A stretch of DNA of 64,000 bases from an uncultured Prevotella sp. (GTDB lineage Bacteria > Bacteroidota > Bacteroidia > Bacteroidales > Bacteroidaceae): positions 1-64,000 of the forward strand of contig USDT01000011.1 in the NCBI GenBank assembly GCA_900553465.1, read 5' to 3'. The notes beneath the pieces are model-generated. The model searched no databases, was not told the DNA's origin, and was given only the letters and a program-made list of their open reading frames with translations. The translations under genes were made by a program, and so were the position numbers. Of this stretch, positions 18,240 through 29,398 are shown piece by piece. Position 1 is the first letter of the stretch. Every line of letters begins with the position of its first letter.

Positions 18240-19265
18240 TCAGAAAGTCACGGGAGTGCCCTCGCACACCTTGGCCTGGCCTTCAACAATAACTCTGTCG
18301 CCGACGGCAAGGCCCGAAACAATCTCCACTCCGTCGGCCCTGTAAGAACCACATGTCACATCGCGCCGTGCGGCCTTGCCTCCGCTGACAGTCCATACGA
18401 AGTTGCGGTTGTGCTCGTCGGTCTGAACCACACGTGCAGGTATCACCGGTACAGCACCGCTGTCGCCCTTGGCAAGAAGCGTGACCTCTGCCACCATGCC
18501 CGGCATAAGGTCTGTACTGCGGCCTTCTATGCGCAGTTTCACCTCATACGAACGTGACAACTGATGAGCCATAATGCCTTTCTCCACAACCACAGCGTCG
18601 AATCCGCGGCCTCCGAGTGCCGGCACCGTCACTATGGCACGGCATCCTTCGTCCACTCCTGCTATCTCGTTCTCAGGCACAGGGACACTGACTTTCAGCG
18701 TGCCGGACGTGACAAGCTTGATCACCGGCATGCCAGGCATGACGTTCTGTCCCTCGTCTGCCGTCTTCTCGGCCACCACTCCGCTGAACGGAGCGTACAG
18801 ATTGCAGTCGCGCAGATTCTTTGCTGCCAGTGCCTCGGCCGAACGGGCCTGCTTCAGTTTGCTCTCCACCTCAACCCACTGTATCTCCGGCAGACTTCCT
18901 CTCTTGTACAATGTCTCCATTCGCCGGCGGGCATCCTCAGCCTGTTCGAGCGTCGCACGTGCCGCATCGTGCATGTTGCGCATCGACGTTGCGTCCAGCG
19001 TTGCCAGCAGCTGACCTTTCTTCACACGGCTGCCCGTGGCCACGTATATCCTGCTTACGGTGCCGTTCACAGGGAAACTGAGCGACGCTCCGCTGCCTTC
19101 CTCCACTGTTCCCGAATACTGCATGCCTGAAGCCGAAGCCGAACCTACAGTCTGCACCTCTACCTTAACTTTCGAAGGAGCCTGCCGCAGGTCCTTCTTT
19201 CCACTGCCGCAACTTGCAAGAACAAGCGCTGCGACAGACATAATCATAAGATTAAACCTATTCAT
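18240..19265 (-). CDS. RND efflux periplasmic adaptor lipoprotein
   Basis: 341 residues from the ATG at 19265. The frame extends 52 codons upstream, but this start gives a lipoprotein signal with lipobox LVLASCGSGKK. The membrane-fusion fold is seen in the lipoyl halves SLSFPVNGTVSRIYVATGSR and NLYAPFSGVVAEKTADEG, with a helical hairpin between them (about residues 95-150) and a beta-barrel region after. It links the pump and the TolC-like duct. This is the first gene of the operon, divergent from an AraC-type regulator. Confidence 0.92.
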   Translation of the reverse strand: MNRFNLMIMSVAALVLASCGSGKKDLRQAPSKVKVEVQTVGSASASGMQYSGTVEEGSGASLSFPVNGTVSRIYVATGSRVKKGQLLATLDATSMRNMHDAARATLEQAEDARRRMETLYKRGSLPEIQWVEVESKLKQARSAEALAAKNLRDCNLYAPFSGVVAEKTADEGQNVMPGMPVIKLVTSGTLKVSVPVPENEIAGVDEGCRAIVTVPALGGRGFDAVVVEKGIMAHQLSRSYEVKLRIEGRSTDLMPGMVAEVTLLAKGDSGAVPVIPARVVQTDEHNRNFVWTVSGGKAARRDVTCGSYRADGVEIVSGLAVGDRVIVEGQAKVCEGTPVTF

Positions 19266-19532
19266 GATTTTAACATAAAAATTATTTTCCGGCCGCAAAA
19301 TAACGTTCTGATTTTCATATTCAGGACAAAATACAGGCTCGCAAAGTGGTCTATTTGGGAACAAATACGCATTATTGCGACATACGGAACACAAATAAAG
19401 AAGAATATTACACGCTGACAATCACTGCAGTCTGAATATACGGCACTATTAGGGATGTTCCATTTTTACCTTTTTCTTGATTTTTTATTATTATATAAGC
19501 TACAAACGATGGTTTATTAAGAAAAACTGAAG

Positions 19533-19540
19533 TATATTTG
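19533..19540 (+). promoter_or_regulatory. -7 box for the AraC-type regulator gene
   Basis: TATATTTG matches TAnnTTTG, 20 bases before the start at 19561, in the 19266-19560 divergent region. On the other strand only a weaker TTATTTTG-like box was seen before the efflux operon. Confidence 0.55.
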
Positions 19541-19560
19541 CAGGCGCACATAACAACAAT

Positions 19561-20457
19561 ATGAACGAAATAAAGAGAATAAATCTGGACAACAACGTTG
19601 TCAAAAAAGAAGCATTATACAATAACGGTGACATCGCGATAGGCAACAGTCTGGGCGAAACGATCACCCCTAACACATTCACGTTCGACTTCTACGCGGT
19701 GATACTATGCGTCAACGGCGAAATATCATTCGGCATCAACGGCACAAACCACACGATGCACAAGAACGACATACTGATATGTCCGCCAGACATGATATTG
19801 AGCGAAGCAAGACACAGTGACGACATGCGCTGCTACAGCATTGCCATTTCACCCAACTACTTCAAGCGTATTCTGCCGACAATCGACATCAACTGGAAAG
19901 TGAGGATAACCTTTGAGACGCATCCCATACTGTCGCTCAACGAAAAGGAGACCGACCTTTTCTGCCAGTATCACGACCTTCTGCAGAAAAAGATGTCGTC
20001 GAATCTCGGAAAACATCATGCCGAAGTGATCGACTCTCTCATGCTTGCGTTCATCTACGAGTTCGGCGACACCATAAGCAGATTCATCGACAAGTCCGAA
20101 CGTCCGTTCTCATCGGCCGAATACATATTCCAAACATTCATCGAGACGCTCACAAACATGCAGCCCAAGAAGCGCAACGTGGCCTTCTATGCCGAGGAAC
20201 TCAACATCACTCCGAAATATCTCACGGCCATCTGCCGAAGCATAAGCGGACACCCGGCATCGAAAATCATAGACACATACGTGATAAAGGACATAAGCTA
20301 CATGCTCAGATACACGCGTAAGTCGGTGAAGGAAATATCCAACGAGCTCGACTTCCCGAACATTTCGTTCTTCGGCAAATACGTGAAGAAACATCTAGGC
20401 ATGTCGCCGAAGAACTACAGAGAGCGTTTTGTAAAAGGCATCGACTCCGGAGAATAA
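19561..20457 (+). CDS. AraC-family transcriptional regulator
   Basis: 298 residues. The N-terminal half is cupin-like (YAVILCVNGEISFGINGTNH, about residues 45-65). The C-terminal third holds two helix-turn-helix units: FYAEELNITPKYLTAICRSI and VKEISNELDFPNISFFGKYV, ending in the family signature HLGMSPKNYRERF. It is divergent from the RND operon and a good candidate for its regulator. The next gene starts 33 bases downstream. Confidence 0.9.
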   Translation: MNEIKRINLDNNVVKKEALYNNGDIAIGNSLGETITPNTFTFDFYAVILCVNGEISFGINGTNHTMHKNDILICPPDMILSEARHSDDMRCYSIAISPNYFKRILPTIDINWKVRITFETHPILSLNEKETDLFCQYHDLLQKKMSSNLGKHHAEVIDSLMLAFIYEFGDTISRFIDKSERPFSSAEYIFQTFIETLTNMQPKKRNVAFYAEELNITPKYLTAICRSISGHPASKIIDTYVIKDISYMLRYTRKSVKEISNELDFPNISFFGKYVKKHLGMSPKNYRERFVKGIDSGE

Positions 20458-20490
20458 TAAAAAAACAGCCGGAACGGGAGAAAAAGAACA

Positions 20491-21543
20491 ATGAAAACAT
20501 CTTACGCGAAAAATTCCTTAATAACCATACTTGCGGTCTGCTCCATTGTCATGGCTACAATGTTATACACCTGTACTGACAACGGACACAGAAAGGAAAA
20601 CACGAAGAAATATACATTCACCGACGAAGTGCGACTGCGCACCACGCCCGTGAAAAACCAGGGACGCAGTCCGCTGTGCTGGATATACGCCATGCTGGCC
20701 ACCATAGAGACAGACCGCATCATGGCGGGCGACTCAGTCAACCTGTCGCCTGACTATCCGGCGCGCATGTGGATGGCGGACAGGGCACGGCGGTGCTTCC
20801 TCTCCGGCGGCGAGGATGTGGTGGACATGCGCGGCGTGGCGCCCATGTTGCTCGGACTGGCAGACGAATACGGACTGATGCCCTACGACCCTTACAACTG
20901 CGGAGGCAAGGCAAACTACAACGTTCTTGCACGGCGCACGACGACCGTGGCGCGTCGCTCCACCAATATGTCCGACCTCGACATACGCTGCAACGACATA
21001 CTCGACCAGGCCATAGGTTATCTGCCATCACACATCTGGCTCTACGGTGCCGAGTATTCTCCGCAGCAATTCGCACGCAGTCTGTTTCTTCCGGGCGACT
21101 ACACTGCCCTGACCAGCTTCACACATCATCCCATGGACGAATCATTCGCCCTCGAACTGCCCGACAACAAGACGGGTTGCCGCTTCCTCAACGTGCCGAT
21201 AGACACACTCATGGCGCGTATCACGTCGGCTATTAAGACAGGACACGCCGTGTGCTGGGAGGGCGACATCACCGAACCGGGCTTCTCCTTCGCACGCGGA
21301 ACAGCCGTACTGACCGGCAACAAGCCATGCACACAGGAGCAGCGGCAGAAGGAGTTTGAGACGCGACGCACCACCGACGACCACTGCATGGCGCTCATTG
21401 GTCTGGCGAACGACCGGCACGGACGCCGTTATTTCATAGCAAAGAACTCATGGGGAACGGACAATCCGTATGGAGGAATGATGTATCTCGCGGAGGAATA
21501 TGTGCGGATGAAGACCATAGCGGTAGTGATGCGCACGGAATGA
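20491..21543 (+). CDS. C1-family cysteine peptidase lipoprotein
   Basis: 350 residues. The N-terminus is hydrophobic and ends MLYTCTDNG, consistent with a lipoprotein. The papain-like centre is complete: glutamine and nucleophile in VKNQGRSPLCWIYAM (about residues 52-66), histidine in TTDDHCMALIGLA (about residue 300) and asparagine in FIAKNSWGTDNPYGG. The size is near that of C1B/bleomycin-hydrolase-like proteins of Bacteroidales. It is co-directional with and 33 bases from the AraC gene, and 28 bases from the HAD gene. The substrate is unknown. Confidence 0.85.
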   Translation: MKTSYAKNSLITILAVCSIVMATMLYTCTDNGHRKENTKKYTFTDEVRLRTTPVKNQGRSPLCWIYAMLATIETDRIMAGDSVNLSPDYPARMWMADRARRCFLSGGEDVVDMRGVAPMLLGLADEYGLMPYDPYNCGGKANYNVLARRTTTVARRSTNMSDLDIRCNDILDQAIGYLPSHIWLYGAEYSPQQFARSLFLPGDYTALTSFTHHPMDESFALELPDNKTGCRFLNVPIDTLMARITSAIKTGHAVCWEGDITEPGFSFARGTAVLTGNKPCTQEQRQKEFETRRTTDDHCMALIGLANDRHGRRYFIAKNSWGTDNPYGGMMYLAEEYVRMKTIAVVMRTE

Positions 21544-21571
21544 ACATTATTTATACAACACTACATAAATC

Positions 21572-22240
21572 ATGATAAAAACCGTAATTCTTGACTTCGA
21601 CGGCACTATAGCCGACACCAAAAGCATAATTCTCAAGACTCTTCATCAGACAATAGACGAATACGGCATGGAACAGCCTTCCGACGACGACTGCGCCGCC
21701 ACAATAGGTTTGCCGCTCGACGAGGCTTTCGTGCGTCTGCTCGGCATCGACCGCAGCGAGGGATTGCGCTGTGCCGCAATCTACCGGCGCCTGTTCGAGG
21801 TGAACAACACGGCCGACGCCGTGAGGATGTTCCCCAACGTGGCCGATACAATAAGGCGTATGCATGCCGACGGACTGACACTCACCATAGCCAGCAGCCG
21901 CGGACACCATTCGCTCGCCGACTTCGTGAGCCGCTTCAAACTTGAAGACTGCTTCAGCGCTATCATCGGAGCGGACGACGTAAAGAAAGCCAAGCCCGAC
22001 CCGGAACCTGTGAACATAATCCTGCAACGGCTCGGTTCTGACGCAGCAAGCGCCATAGTGGTGGGCGACACTGCATTCGACATCACGATGGGATGCCGTG
22101 CCGGCACACACACCTGTGGCGTAACCTACGGCAACGGAACACGCGATGAACTGGAGCAGAGCGGCGCCGGAAGCGTGATAGACGACTTCGCGCAGCTGCC
22201 AGATGTCATTGCCCGTACAACCGACGGCAACACACTCTGA
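21572..22240 (+). CDS. HAD-superfamily phosphatase (phosphoglycolate phosphatase-like)
   Basis: 222 residues, cytoplasmic. HAD motif I is VILDFDGTIADT, motif II is LTIASSRGHHS, motif III is the lysine in VKKAKPDPEP and motif IV is IVVGDTAFDI. An alpha-helical cap lies between residues 15 and 85, as in the phosphoglycolate phosphatase and beta-phosphoglucomutase groups. The substrate cannot be told. It follows the C1 peptidase gene by 28 bases. Confidence 0.87.
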   Translation: MIKTVILDFDGTIADTKSIILKTLHQTIDEYGMEQPSDDDCAATIGLPLDEAFVRLLGIDRSEGLRCAAIYRRLFEVNNTADAVRMFPNVADTIRRMHADGLTLTIASSRGHHSLADFVSRFKLEDCFSAIIGADDVKKAKPDPEPVNIILQRLGSDAASAIVVGDTAFDITMGCRAGTHTCGVTYGNGTRDELEQSGAGSVIDDFAQLPDVIARTTDGNTL

Positions 22241-22243
22241 AAC

Positions 22244-22346
22244 AATATGCCCTATATAGCGTTGCGAAAGAGCCTTTCCCATGCCCTCAAACGGCCTGTT
22301 CCGCACTGCAGGGAAGCCCGTTTCACGGCCTCGGAAAGGCCTTTTC
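22244..22346. repeat. 22-base-phased inverted-repeat array, copy C (5 units)
   Basis: Units start at 22244 (AATATgccctATATA), 22266 (GAAAGagcctTTCCC), 22288 (CAAACggcctGTTCC), 22310 (right arm GTTTC at 22320) and 22332 (right arm TTTTC at 22342), all 22 bases apart. It begins four bases after the HAD stop codon. The flanking composite motifs were not found here. Confidence 0.65.
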
Positions 22347-22481
22347 GCAGCATAATCACAACGCATTGAATATCAACTTATTACAATCATATAGAACCGA
22401 CCGCGGCAAAGACCGTAAGCCGGCATACCAGTCAATCAGCCCCAAATACACACCGCGCAGGACTCAACTCGCACACAAATA

Positions 22482-22512
22482 TTTGTCATTTGACGCAAAA
22501 TTTGTATCTTTG
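22482..22512 (+). promoter_or_regulatory. leuS promoter
   Basis: TTTG (22482-22485), a 19-base spacer and TATCTTTG (22505-22512) match the full Bacteroidetes promoter consensus. The start codon of leuS is 53 bases downstream. Confidence 0.8.
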
Positions 22513-22565
22513 CATGGTGCATAAAATATTGTATAAAAGGAAAAAACAAAACAATACATACCGCA

Positions 22566-25421
22566 ATGGAATACAATTTCAGTGAAATAGAGAAAAAATG
22601 GCAACGCCGGTGGGAGGAACAGAACACCTATAAGGTTGTCGAGGACAAGGAGAAAAAGAAGTTCTATGTGCTCAACATGTTCCCCTATCCGTCAGGAGCG
22701 GGACTCCACGTGGGCCATCCGCTCGGCTACATCGCCAGCGACATATACGCACGCTACAAGCGTCTGAAGGGCTACAACGTGCTCAACCCGATGGGATACG
22801 ACGCCTACGGACTGCCCGCTGAGCAGTATGCCATACAGACCGGACAGCATCCGGCCAAGACAACCGATGACAACATACGCCGCTACAAGCAGCAGCTTGA
22901 CAACATAGGATTCTCGTTCGACTGGAGCAGAGAGATTCGTACGTGTGACCCAGAGTATTACAAATGGACTCAGTGGGCATTCCGCAGGATGTTCAACTCG
23001 TTCTACTGCAACTCCTGTCAGAAGGCGCAGCCCATCGAAAAGCTCATAGAGCACTTCAGCCAGAAGGGTACCGAGGGTCTTGACGTGGCCTGCACAGAGG
23101 AGATGAGCTTCACAGCTGACGAGTGGAACGCCATGGACGAGAAGCAGCAACAGCAGACACTGATGAACTATCGCATAGCTTACATGGGCGAGACAATGGT
23201 GAACTGGTGCGCAGGACTGGGCACAGTGCTTGCCAACGACGAAGTGGTTGACGGCGTATCGGTGCGCGGCGGCTATCCCGTTGTGCAGAAGAAGATGAAG
23301 CAGTGGTGTCTGCGTGTATCGGCATATGCACAGCGTCTGCTCGACGGACTCGACACAATAGACTGGACCGACTCGCTCAAAGAGACACAGCGCAACTGGA
23401 TAGGCCGTTCGGAAGGAACGGAGATGGAGTTCAGCGTCAAGGACAGCGACAAGAAATTCACCATATTCACAACCCGCGCCGACACTATTTTCGGTGTCAC
23501 TTTCATGATACTTGCACCAGAAAGCGAACTCGTGGCCGAACTGACCACCGACGAACAGCGCGACACTGTGGCCGAATACATAGAGTATGTAAAGAAACGT
23601 ACCGAGCGCGAACGCATCAGCGACCGCAAGGTTACGGGCGTTTTCTCGGGCTCGTATGCCGTAAACCCGTTCACGGGCGACAGCATTCCGGTATGGATAA
23701 GCGAGTATGTACTCGCCGGATATGGCACGGGAGCCATCATGGCCGTGCCTGCACACGACTCTCGCGACTATGCCTTCGCAAAGCACTTCGGACTGCCCAT
23801 CGTACCGCTCATCGAGGGTGCGGACGTCAGCGAGGAGAGTTTCGACGCCAAGGAAGGCATCGTATGCAACTCACCGGCAGCCGGACGTGAGGCTCTCGAC
23901 GGCTTCTCGCTCAACGGACTGACCGTGAAGGAAGCCATCGCACACACCAAGGAGTTTGTCACATCTCACAATCTGGGACGTGTGAAGGTGAACTATCGTC
24001 TGCGCGACGCCATCTTCTCACGCCAGCGCTATTGGGGCGAACCGTTCCCGGTTTATTACAAGGACGGAATGCCTTACATGATTCCAGAAGAGTGTCTGCC
24101 ACTGCTCCTGCCGGAGGTAGACCAGTACAAGCCTACCGAAAGCGGCGAACCACCGCTCGGACACGCTCATCTCTGGGCATGGGACACCGCAAACAACTGC
24201 GTGACGGACAAGAGCAACATAGACAACCAGACAGTGTTCCCGCTCGATCTGAATACAATGCCTGGCTTCGCCGGTTCATCTGCATACTATTTGCGCTACA
24301 TGGATCCGCGCAACAACGATGCTCTTGTGAGCCGCGAGGCCGACGACTACTGGCAGTGTGTCGACCTGTACGTGGGCGGAACGGAGCATGCCACCGGCCA
24401 CCTCATCTACTCACGCTTCTGGAACAAGTTCCTCCACGACTACGGATATTCGTGCTGCGAGGAGCCGTTCCGCAAACTCGTGAACCAAGGAATGATACAG
24501 GGCCGTTCCAACTTCGTATATCGTGCCAACAAACTGGGCACCAAAGAAAAACCAGTTTTCGTATCGCTTGGTCTGAAAGACAACTACGACGACGTCACTC
24601 CGATACACGTTGACGTGAACATCGTGAGCGCCGACGTGCTCGACATCGAGGCTTTCCGCGCATGGCGTCCGGAATATAAGGATGCAGAATTCATACTTGA
24701 GAACGGCAAATACATCTGCGGATGGGCCATAGAGAAGATGTCTAAATCGATGTTCAACGTCGTTAATCCAGACATGATTGTCGAGAAATACGGTGCAGAC
24801 ACATTGCGTCTGTACGAGATGTTCCTCGGTCCGGTGGAGCAGAGCAAGCCTTGGGACACCAACGGAATAGACGGATGCCATCGCTTCCTCAAGAAACTGT
24901 GGGCTCTCTATTACGACCGCGACGGACAATTCCTGCCTGACGACAGCGAGGCTACGCCTGAACAGCTCAAGAGTCTGCACAAACTCATAAAGAAAGTATC
25001 GCAGGACATAGAGCAGTTCTCCTACAATACCAGCATCTCGGCATTCATGATCTGCGTGGGCGAACTGCAGCAACTCAAGTGCCGCAACCGCGTACTGCTC
25101 TCACAACTTGCCGTACTCATAGCCCCATTCGCGCCTCACATAGCAGAAGAACTGTGGCACGCTCTGGGCAACGAAAGCACAGTGTGCGACGCACAGTGGC
25201 CCGAGTTTGACGAGAAATATCTCGTGGAAAGCACCGTGCAGATGGGAATCGCCTTCAACGGCAAGCGCCGTTTCGAGATGCAGTTTGCAGCCGACGCCGA
25301 CAACACCGCCATCGAACAGGCCGTCATGGCCGACGAACGCACAGCCCGCTATATGGAGGGCAAGCAGGTGGTAAAAGTCATCATCGTGCCGAAGCGTATG
25401 GTGAACGTCGTCATAAAATAG
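22566..25421 (+). CDS. leuS: Leucyl-tRNA synthetase
   Basis: 951 residues, full length. It charges tRNA-Leu in the cytoplasm. The class I HIGH motif is in [17 protein letters not shown] (about residue 40-56) and the KMSKS loop is in [10 protein letters not shown] (about residue 720). The CP1 editing domain between them has [15 protein letters not shown] near residue 400. The anticodon-binding helices fill the C-terminal third. It has its own consensus promoter and a strong terminator. Confidence 0.97.
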   Translation: MEYNFSEIEKKWQRRWEEQNTYKVVEDKEKKKFYVLNMFPYPSGAGLHVGHPLGYIASDIYARYKRLKGYNVLNPMGYDAYGLPAEQYAIQTGQHPAKTTDDNIRRYKQQLDNIGFSFDWSREIRTCDPEYYKWTQWAFRRMFNSFYCNSCQKAQPIEKLIEHFSQKGTEGLDVACTEEMSFTADEWNAMDEKQQQQTLMNYRIAYMGETMVNWCAGLGTVLANDEVVDGVSVRGGYPVVQKKMKQWCLRVSAYAQRLLDGLDTIDWTDSLKETQRNWIGRSEGTEMEFSVKDSDKKFTIFTTRADTIFGVTFMILAPESELVAELTTDEQRDTVAEYIEYVKKRTERERISDRKVTGVFSGSYAVNPFTGDSIPVWISEYVLAGYGTGAIMAVPAHDSRDYAFAKHFGLPIVPLIEGADVSEESFDAKEGIVCNSPAAGREALDGFSLNGLTVKEAIAHTKEFVTSHNLGRVKVNYRLRDAIFSRQRYWGEPFPVYYKDGMPYMIPEECLPLLLPEVDQYKPTESGEPPLGHAHLWAWDTANNCVTDKSNIDNQTVFPLDLNTMPGFAGSSAYYLRYMDPRNNDALVSREADDYWQCVDLYVGGTEHATGHLIYSRFWNKFLHDYGYSCCEEPFRKLVNQGMIQGRSNFVYRANKLGTKEKPVFVSLGLKDNYDDVTPIHVDVNIVSADVLDIEAFRAWRPEYKDAEFILENGKYICGWAIEKMSKSMFNVVNPDMIVEKYGADTLRLYEMFLGPVEQSKPWDTNGIDGCHRFLKKLWALYYDRDGQFLPDDSEATPEQLKSLHKLIKKVSQDIEQFSYNTSISAFMICVGELQQLKCRNRVLLSQLAVLIAPFAPHIAEELWHALGNESTVCDAQWPEFDEKYLVESTVQMGIAFNGKRRFEMQFAADADNTAIEQAVMADERTARYMEGKQVVKVIIVPKRMVNVVIK

Positions 25422-25440
25422 ACATACCAACCATAAAGGA

Positions 25441-25499
25441 AGACAAAGCCCATCCTGCCCGCACGCTTTCATGTGGGAGGATGGGTCTGTCTTTCTTTC
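25441..25499 (+). terminator. Intrinsic terminator after leuS
   Basis: AGACAAAGCCCATCCT (25441-25456) pairs with AGGATGGGTCTGTCT (25478-25492) with one bulge, followed by TTCTTTCT. It lies 20 bases after the leuS stop and 14 bases before the next start. Confidence 0.85.
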
Positions 25500-25512
25500 T
25501 AAACCAGCATAT

Positions 25513-26460
25513 ATGTATAAACAAGCCATCCTGCGCGAAGCGAGAGACTACTTCAACATCACGCTTGGACTGATGCTCTACACTTTCGCATTCACCGTCT
25601 TCCTTCTGCCTTATCAGATTGTCACGGGCGGTATTGCCGGTGTGGGAGCCATACTTTTCTATGCCACGGGCTTTCCGGTGCAATATACCTTCTTCCTCAT
25701 CAACGCCGTACTGATTGTCGCCGCGCTCAAGATATTGGGCTGGCGTTTCCTGATGAAGACCATATACGCCACCTTCGCGCTCACGTTTCTGCTCGAGATG
25801 GCGCAGGAAGTTGTGATAAAACCCGACGGCACATTCTACAAACTGCTTGGCGAGGGCAACGACTTCATGTCGCTCGTCATAGGATGTATGCTCACAGGAA
25901 CGGCCCTTGCGATAGTATTTCTTAACAACGGCAGCACGGGAGGAACAGATATCGTGGCGGCAGCGGTGAACAAATATCACAACATTTCGCTGGGAAAAGT
26001 GCTCATACTCGTCGACCTGTGCATCATCGGAAGCTGTCTTTTCGTCGACTCGTTCGGTGCCCTCGACGTGAGATGCAAGAAGGTTGTGTTCGGCCTGTGC
26101 ACCATGTTCATAGAGTGTTTCATGCTCGACTACGTGATGAACTGGCAGCGGCAGTCTGTACAGTTCCTCATCTTCTCAAAGCACTATAAAGAGATTGCCA
26201 AGGCCATCACCGACAAGACCGACCACAGTCTGACCATTCTCGACGGACACGGATGGTATACCGGCCGTGAAATGAAAGTCATATGTCTGCTTGCAAAGAA
26301 GAACGAGAGCGTCACGATATTCCGACTTATAAAAATGATAGACCCCAACGCGTTCGTCAGTCAGAGCTCCGTCATCGGTGTGTATGGAGAAGGATTCGAC
26401 CAGATAAAAGTAAAAGTAAAGAAAAATGAAGATAGTATTCGCGACAAACAACAGTCATAA
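25513..26460 (+). CDS. YitT-family (DUF2179) membrane protein
   Basis: 315 residues from the ATG at 25513, chosen because the upstream ATG lies inside the leuS terminator. Five to six membrane segments fill residues 15-190, for example [20 protein letters not shown] and [20 protein letters not shown]. The C-terminal DUF2179 domain includes [20 protein letters not shown] and is cytoplasmic. The function of the family is not settled. Its last 35 bases overlap the start of the rdgB gene, so the two are translationally linked. Confidence 0.88.
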   Translation: MYKQAILREARDYFNITLGLMLYTFAFTVFLLPYQIVTGGIAGVGAILFYATGFPVQYTFFLINAVLIVAALKILGWRFLMKTIYATFALTFLLEMAQEVVIKPDGTFYKLLGEGNDFMSLVIGCMLTGTALAIVFLNNGSTGGTDIVAAAVNKYHNISLGKVLILVDLCIIGSCLFVDSFGALDVRCKKVVFGLCTMFIECFMLDYVMNWQRQSVQFLIFSKHYKEIAKAITDKTDHSLTILDGHGWYTGREMKVICLLAKKNESVTIFRLIKMIDPNAFVSQSSVIGVYGEGFDQIKVKVKKNEDSIRDKQQS

Positions 26461-27022
26461 ACTTGAAGAAATAAGGCAGATTCTGGGCGAGAGCATCGAA
26501 GTGCTGTCGCTCGCTGACATCAATTGCCATGACGATATACCCGAAACAGCGCCGACACTGGAAGGTAACGCTATGATGAAAGCGCGCTATGTGTACGACA
26601 AATACGGCACACCTTGCTTCGCCGACGACACCGGTCTGGAAGTGGACGCGCTGGACGGAGCCCCCGGAGTTTACAGTGCGAGATATGCCAGAGGCGAAGG
26701 CCACGATTCCGAAGCCAACATGCGCAAGCTGCTGCATGAGATGGAAGGCAAAGAAAATCGCAGTGCACGCTTCCGCACAGTCATAGCACTGATAGAACAG
26801 AAGGACGGACAACCCGTGGCACATACCTTCGAAGGCCGCATAGAAGGCCGCATATCGCACGAGAAGAAAGGTGCTTCGGGCTTCGGCTACGACCCTATAT
26901 TCGTACCGGAAGGTTACGAACAGTCATTCGCCGAGCTGGGCAATGAGATAAAGAACAAGATTTCCCACCGTGCACGCGCTGTGGCCCGACTGGCTGAATA
27001 TCTGCTTGCAGCCGGCAAATGA
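26426..27022 (+). CDS. rdgB: RdgB/HAM1 non-canonical purine NTP pyrophosphatase
   Basis: 198 residues. It removes dITP, dXTP and similar nucleotides from the pool. Family motifs are [16 protein letters not shown] at the N-terminus, [20 protein letters not shown] (about residues 68-87), [13 protein letters not shown] and the C-terminal KISHRARAV. The start overlaps the previous gene by 35 bases in another frame; the MKIVFATNN start is nearly invariant in the family, which settles it. Confidence 0.95.
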   Translation: MKIVFATNNSHKLEEIRQILGESIEVLSLADINCHDDIPETAPTLEGNAMMKARYVYDKYGTPCFADDTGLEVDALDGAPGVYSARYARGEGHDSEANMRKLLHEMEGKENRSARFRTVIALIEQKDGQPVAHTFEGRIEGRISHEKKGASGFGYDPIFVPEGYEQSFAELGNEIKNKISHRARAVARLAEYLLAAGK

Positions 27023-27102
27023 CGCCGCAGCCACTACGGCAGATACGGCACATTGCGCGTCGCCGTCATATTTCCAACTATCACTCACGCACTTACATTC
27101 AT

Positions 27103-29385
27103 ATGAAAAAAATATTTTTCCTCGTCGCACTGATGCTCTGCCTTCTACTGACAGACGCATCGGCGGCACCTGTCGGCACATGGAATGCCTATCCGGCTTA
27201 CTCGGACATCAAAAGAATAGAGGACACGGGAAGCATTGTTTTCGTGCTTGCCTCCGACGGACTTTATTCATACAACCCTTCCGACCAGAGCATACAGACC
27301 TACGACAAGGTGAACGCGCTGAGCGACTGCGGTATAAGCGACATCGCATGGTGCCGTCAGGCGGGACGTCTCGTTGTGGTATATGCCAACTATAACATAG
27401 ACCTTGTGTCAGCCGACGGCAAGGTAACCAACATGTCGGAATACTACAACAAATCGCTCACAGAGGACAAGACAATAAACAACATCACCATAAACGGTAC
27501 CGACGCCTACCTCTCCACCGGATTCGGTATTGTGAGGATAGACGTGCGCAACGCCGCGATAAGCGATACATACAACCTCGGTGTGAAGGTGAATGCCACC
27601 GCGCTGAGCGGCAACAACATCTTCGCCGCAACGGCAGACGGAATGTACCGTGCATCAATGAGTGACAACCTGGCCGACAAATCGAAATGGACAAGATACA
27701 GTGCAAAGACATTCACGCATCTGCTCCTGCTCAACGGCGAGCTCATCGGACTGAACAACGGCGAGGCTAGTGTCATGGACAAGACGGCAGACAAGTTCAG
27801 AACGTTCTACACTCCATGGTTCAGCAGAGTGAAAACAAGCGGCGAAAGAATAATATGTTACGGCGGAAACCACACCTACATCATCACATCCACCGACAAG
27901 AAACAGGACCTGGCGTTCAAGTCAGGTGGCATAGAATACTCTCAAGCCGATGATTCCTACTGGCTGACAGACAATGACGGGAAACTGGCAAAGGGTGTTA
28001 TAAGCAGCGACAACAACGTGCAGATGTCGCTCACGGGCATTGCTCCCGAAGGACCGGAGTACAACTTCTTCGGCTTCATGAGTTTCATCAACGGCAAACT
28101 CTACACCAGCGGCGGACTGGGTAACCCGGAACGCGACGCCTGCATACAGGTTTACGACAAATCGAAAGGCTGGATCATATATCCCGACGACTTCGCAACG
28201 ACGCTCGGCTACAGATACAGAGGCGCCATGAGCGTTGACGTCGACCCGAAGGATCCAACCCATGTGTTCATGGGTTCGCAGGCCGGAATGTACGAATTCC
28301 GCAACGAAGAACTCGTGAACTCCTTCACCATAGACAACAGTCCGCTGCAAGGAGCCAAGACAGTGGGCGACACCGACAAGAAGAACTACACCATCGTGTC
28401 GAGCGTCAAGTTCGACAAAGAAGGACGACTGTGGTGTCTCAACAGTGTGGCTCCGTCGGCTTCACTGTTCGACTACACCGACGGTGAATGGACTTCACAC
28501 CATAAGAGCGAACTCATGAACAACGAAGGATACTCCATGGCAAACATGGTGGGCATCATTTTCGACAGTCGCGACCTGATGTGGTTCGGCAGCAACGACT
28601 GGCGCAAGCCCGCACTGATATGCTACCAGCCCTCAACCGACGGACTGAAGGTGTATTCACGCTTTGTGAACCAGGACGGAACGTCGCTCATAGCGGAGAA
28701 GGTGTCATGCGTGCAGGAGGATCTTGAAGGCAACATATGGTTAGGAACGGCCGCCGGTCCGCTCATGCTCACAGCAGCAGACATAGCCAACGGCAACGAG
28801 ACATTCACACAAGTGAAGGTGCCGCGCAACGACGGAACCAACTACGCCGACTATCTTCTCGACGGCATAAGCATCAGCGCTATGGCCATAGACGGGGGAG
28901 GACGCAAGTGGTTCGGCACGGACGAGAGCGGAGTGTTCCTCATCAGCGCCGACAACATGACCCAGCTGCAGCACTTCACCACCGATAACAGCGACCTGCT
29001 GTCCAACACCATTGAGTCGATAACCATCGACGGAACAACCGGCGAAGTGTTTTTCGGCACAGACAAGGGCCTCTGTTCATACATGAGCGACGCCACACAG
29101 ACATCCGACAAGATGGACAAAGACAACGTGTACGCGTATCCAAATCCTGTAAGACCGGACTACACGGGACTGATAACCGTCAACGGACTGACACTGAATG
29201 CCGACGTCAAGATTGTGACCGTCAACGGCACACTCGTGGCCGAAGGCCGCAGCAACGGCGGAATGTTCACATGGGACGGCTGCGACAAGAGCGGCCGGCG
29301 CGTAGCGAGCGGCGTCTACATGGTGCAGACAGCCACGGCCGACGGCAAGAAAGGAACCGTGTGCAAGATTGCAATAGTGAACTGA
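27103..29385 (+). CDS. porZ: PorZ-like type IX secretion beta-propeller protein
   Basis: 760 residues from the ATG at 27103, with a signal peptide (MKKIFFLVALMLCLLLTDASA). Two-component-regulator-type propeller repeats fill most of the protein, for example GISDIAWCRQAGRLVVVYAN, VKFDKEGRLWCLNS and VQEDLEGNIWLGTAAGPL. The C-terminal domain has NVYAYPNPVRPDYTG and ends GVYMVQTATADG, the T9SS-type sorting fold retained in PorZ. PorZ works at the cell surface in delivering A-LPS to type IX cargo in Porphyromonas. No other T9SS gene is in the window. It is 80 bases after rdgB. Confidence 0.82.
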   Translation: MKKIFFLVALMLCLLLTDASAAPVGTWNAYPAYSDIKRIEDTGSIVFVLASDGLYSYNPSDQSIQTYDKVNALSDCGISDIAWCRQAGRLVVVYANYNIDLVSADGKVTNMSEYYNKSLTEDKTINNITINGTDAYLSTGFGIVRIDVRNAAISDTYNLGVKVNATALSGNNIFAATADGMYRASMSDNLADKSKWTRYSAKTFTHLLLLNGELIGLNNGEASVMDKTADKFRTFYTPWFSRVKTSGERIICYGGNHTYIITSTDKKQDLAFKSGGIEYSQADDSYWLTDNDGKLAKGVISSDNNVQMSLTGIAPEGPEYNFFGFMSFINGKLYTSGGLGNPERDACIQVYDKSKGWIIYPDDFATTLGYRYRGAMSVDVDPKDPTHVFMGSQAGMYEFRNEELVNSFTIDNSPLQGAKTVGDTDKKNYTIVSSVKFDKEGRLWCLNSVAPSASLFDYTDGEWTSHHKSELMNNEGYSMANMVGIIFDSRDLMWFGSNDWRKPALICYQPSTDGLKVYSRFVNQDGTSLIAEKVSCVQEDLEGNIWLGTAAGPLMLTAADIANGNETFTQVKVPRNDGTNYADYLLDGISISAMAIDGGGRKWFGTDESGVFLISADNMTQLQHFTTDNSDLLSNTIESITIDGTTGEVFFGTDKGLCSYMSDATQTSDKMDKDNVYAYPNPVRPDYTGLITVNGLTLNADVKIVTVNGTLVAEGRSNGGMFTWDGCDKSGRRVASGVYMVQTATADGKKGTVCKIAIVN

Positions 29386-29398
29386 CGCCCACAGACGC

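Noticed and set aside
22376..22565. tRNA gene before leuS
   Set aside because: No cloverleaf or CCA-type 3' end was found; the region holds the leuS promoter only.
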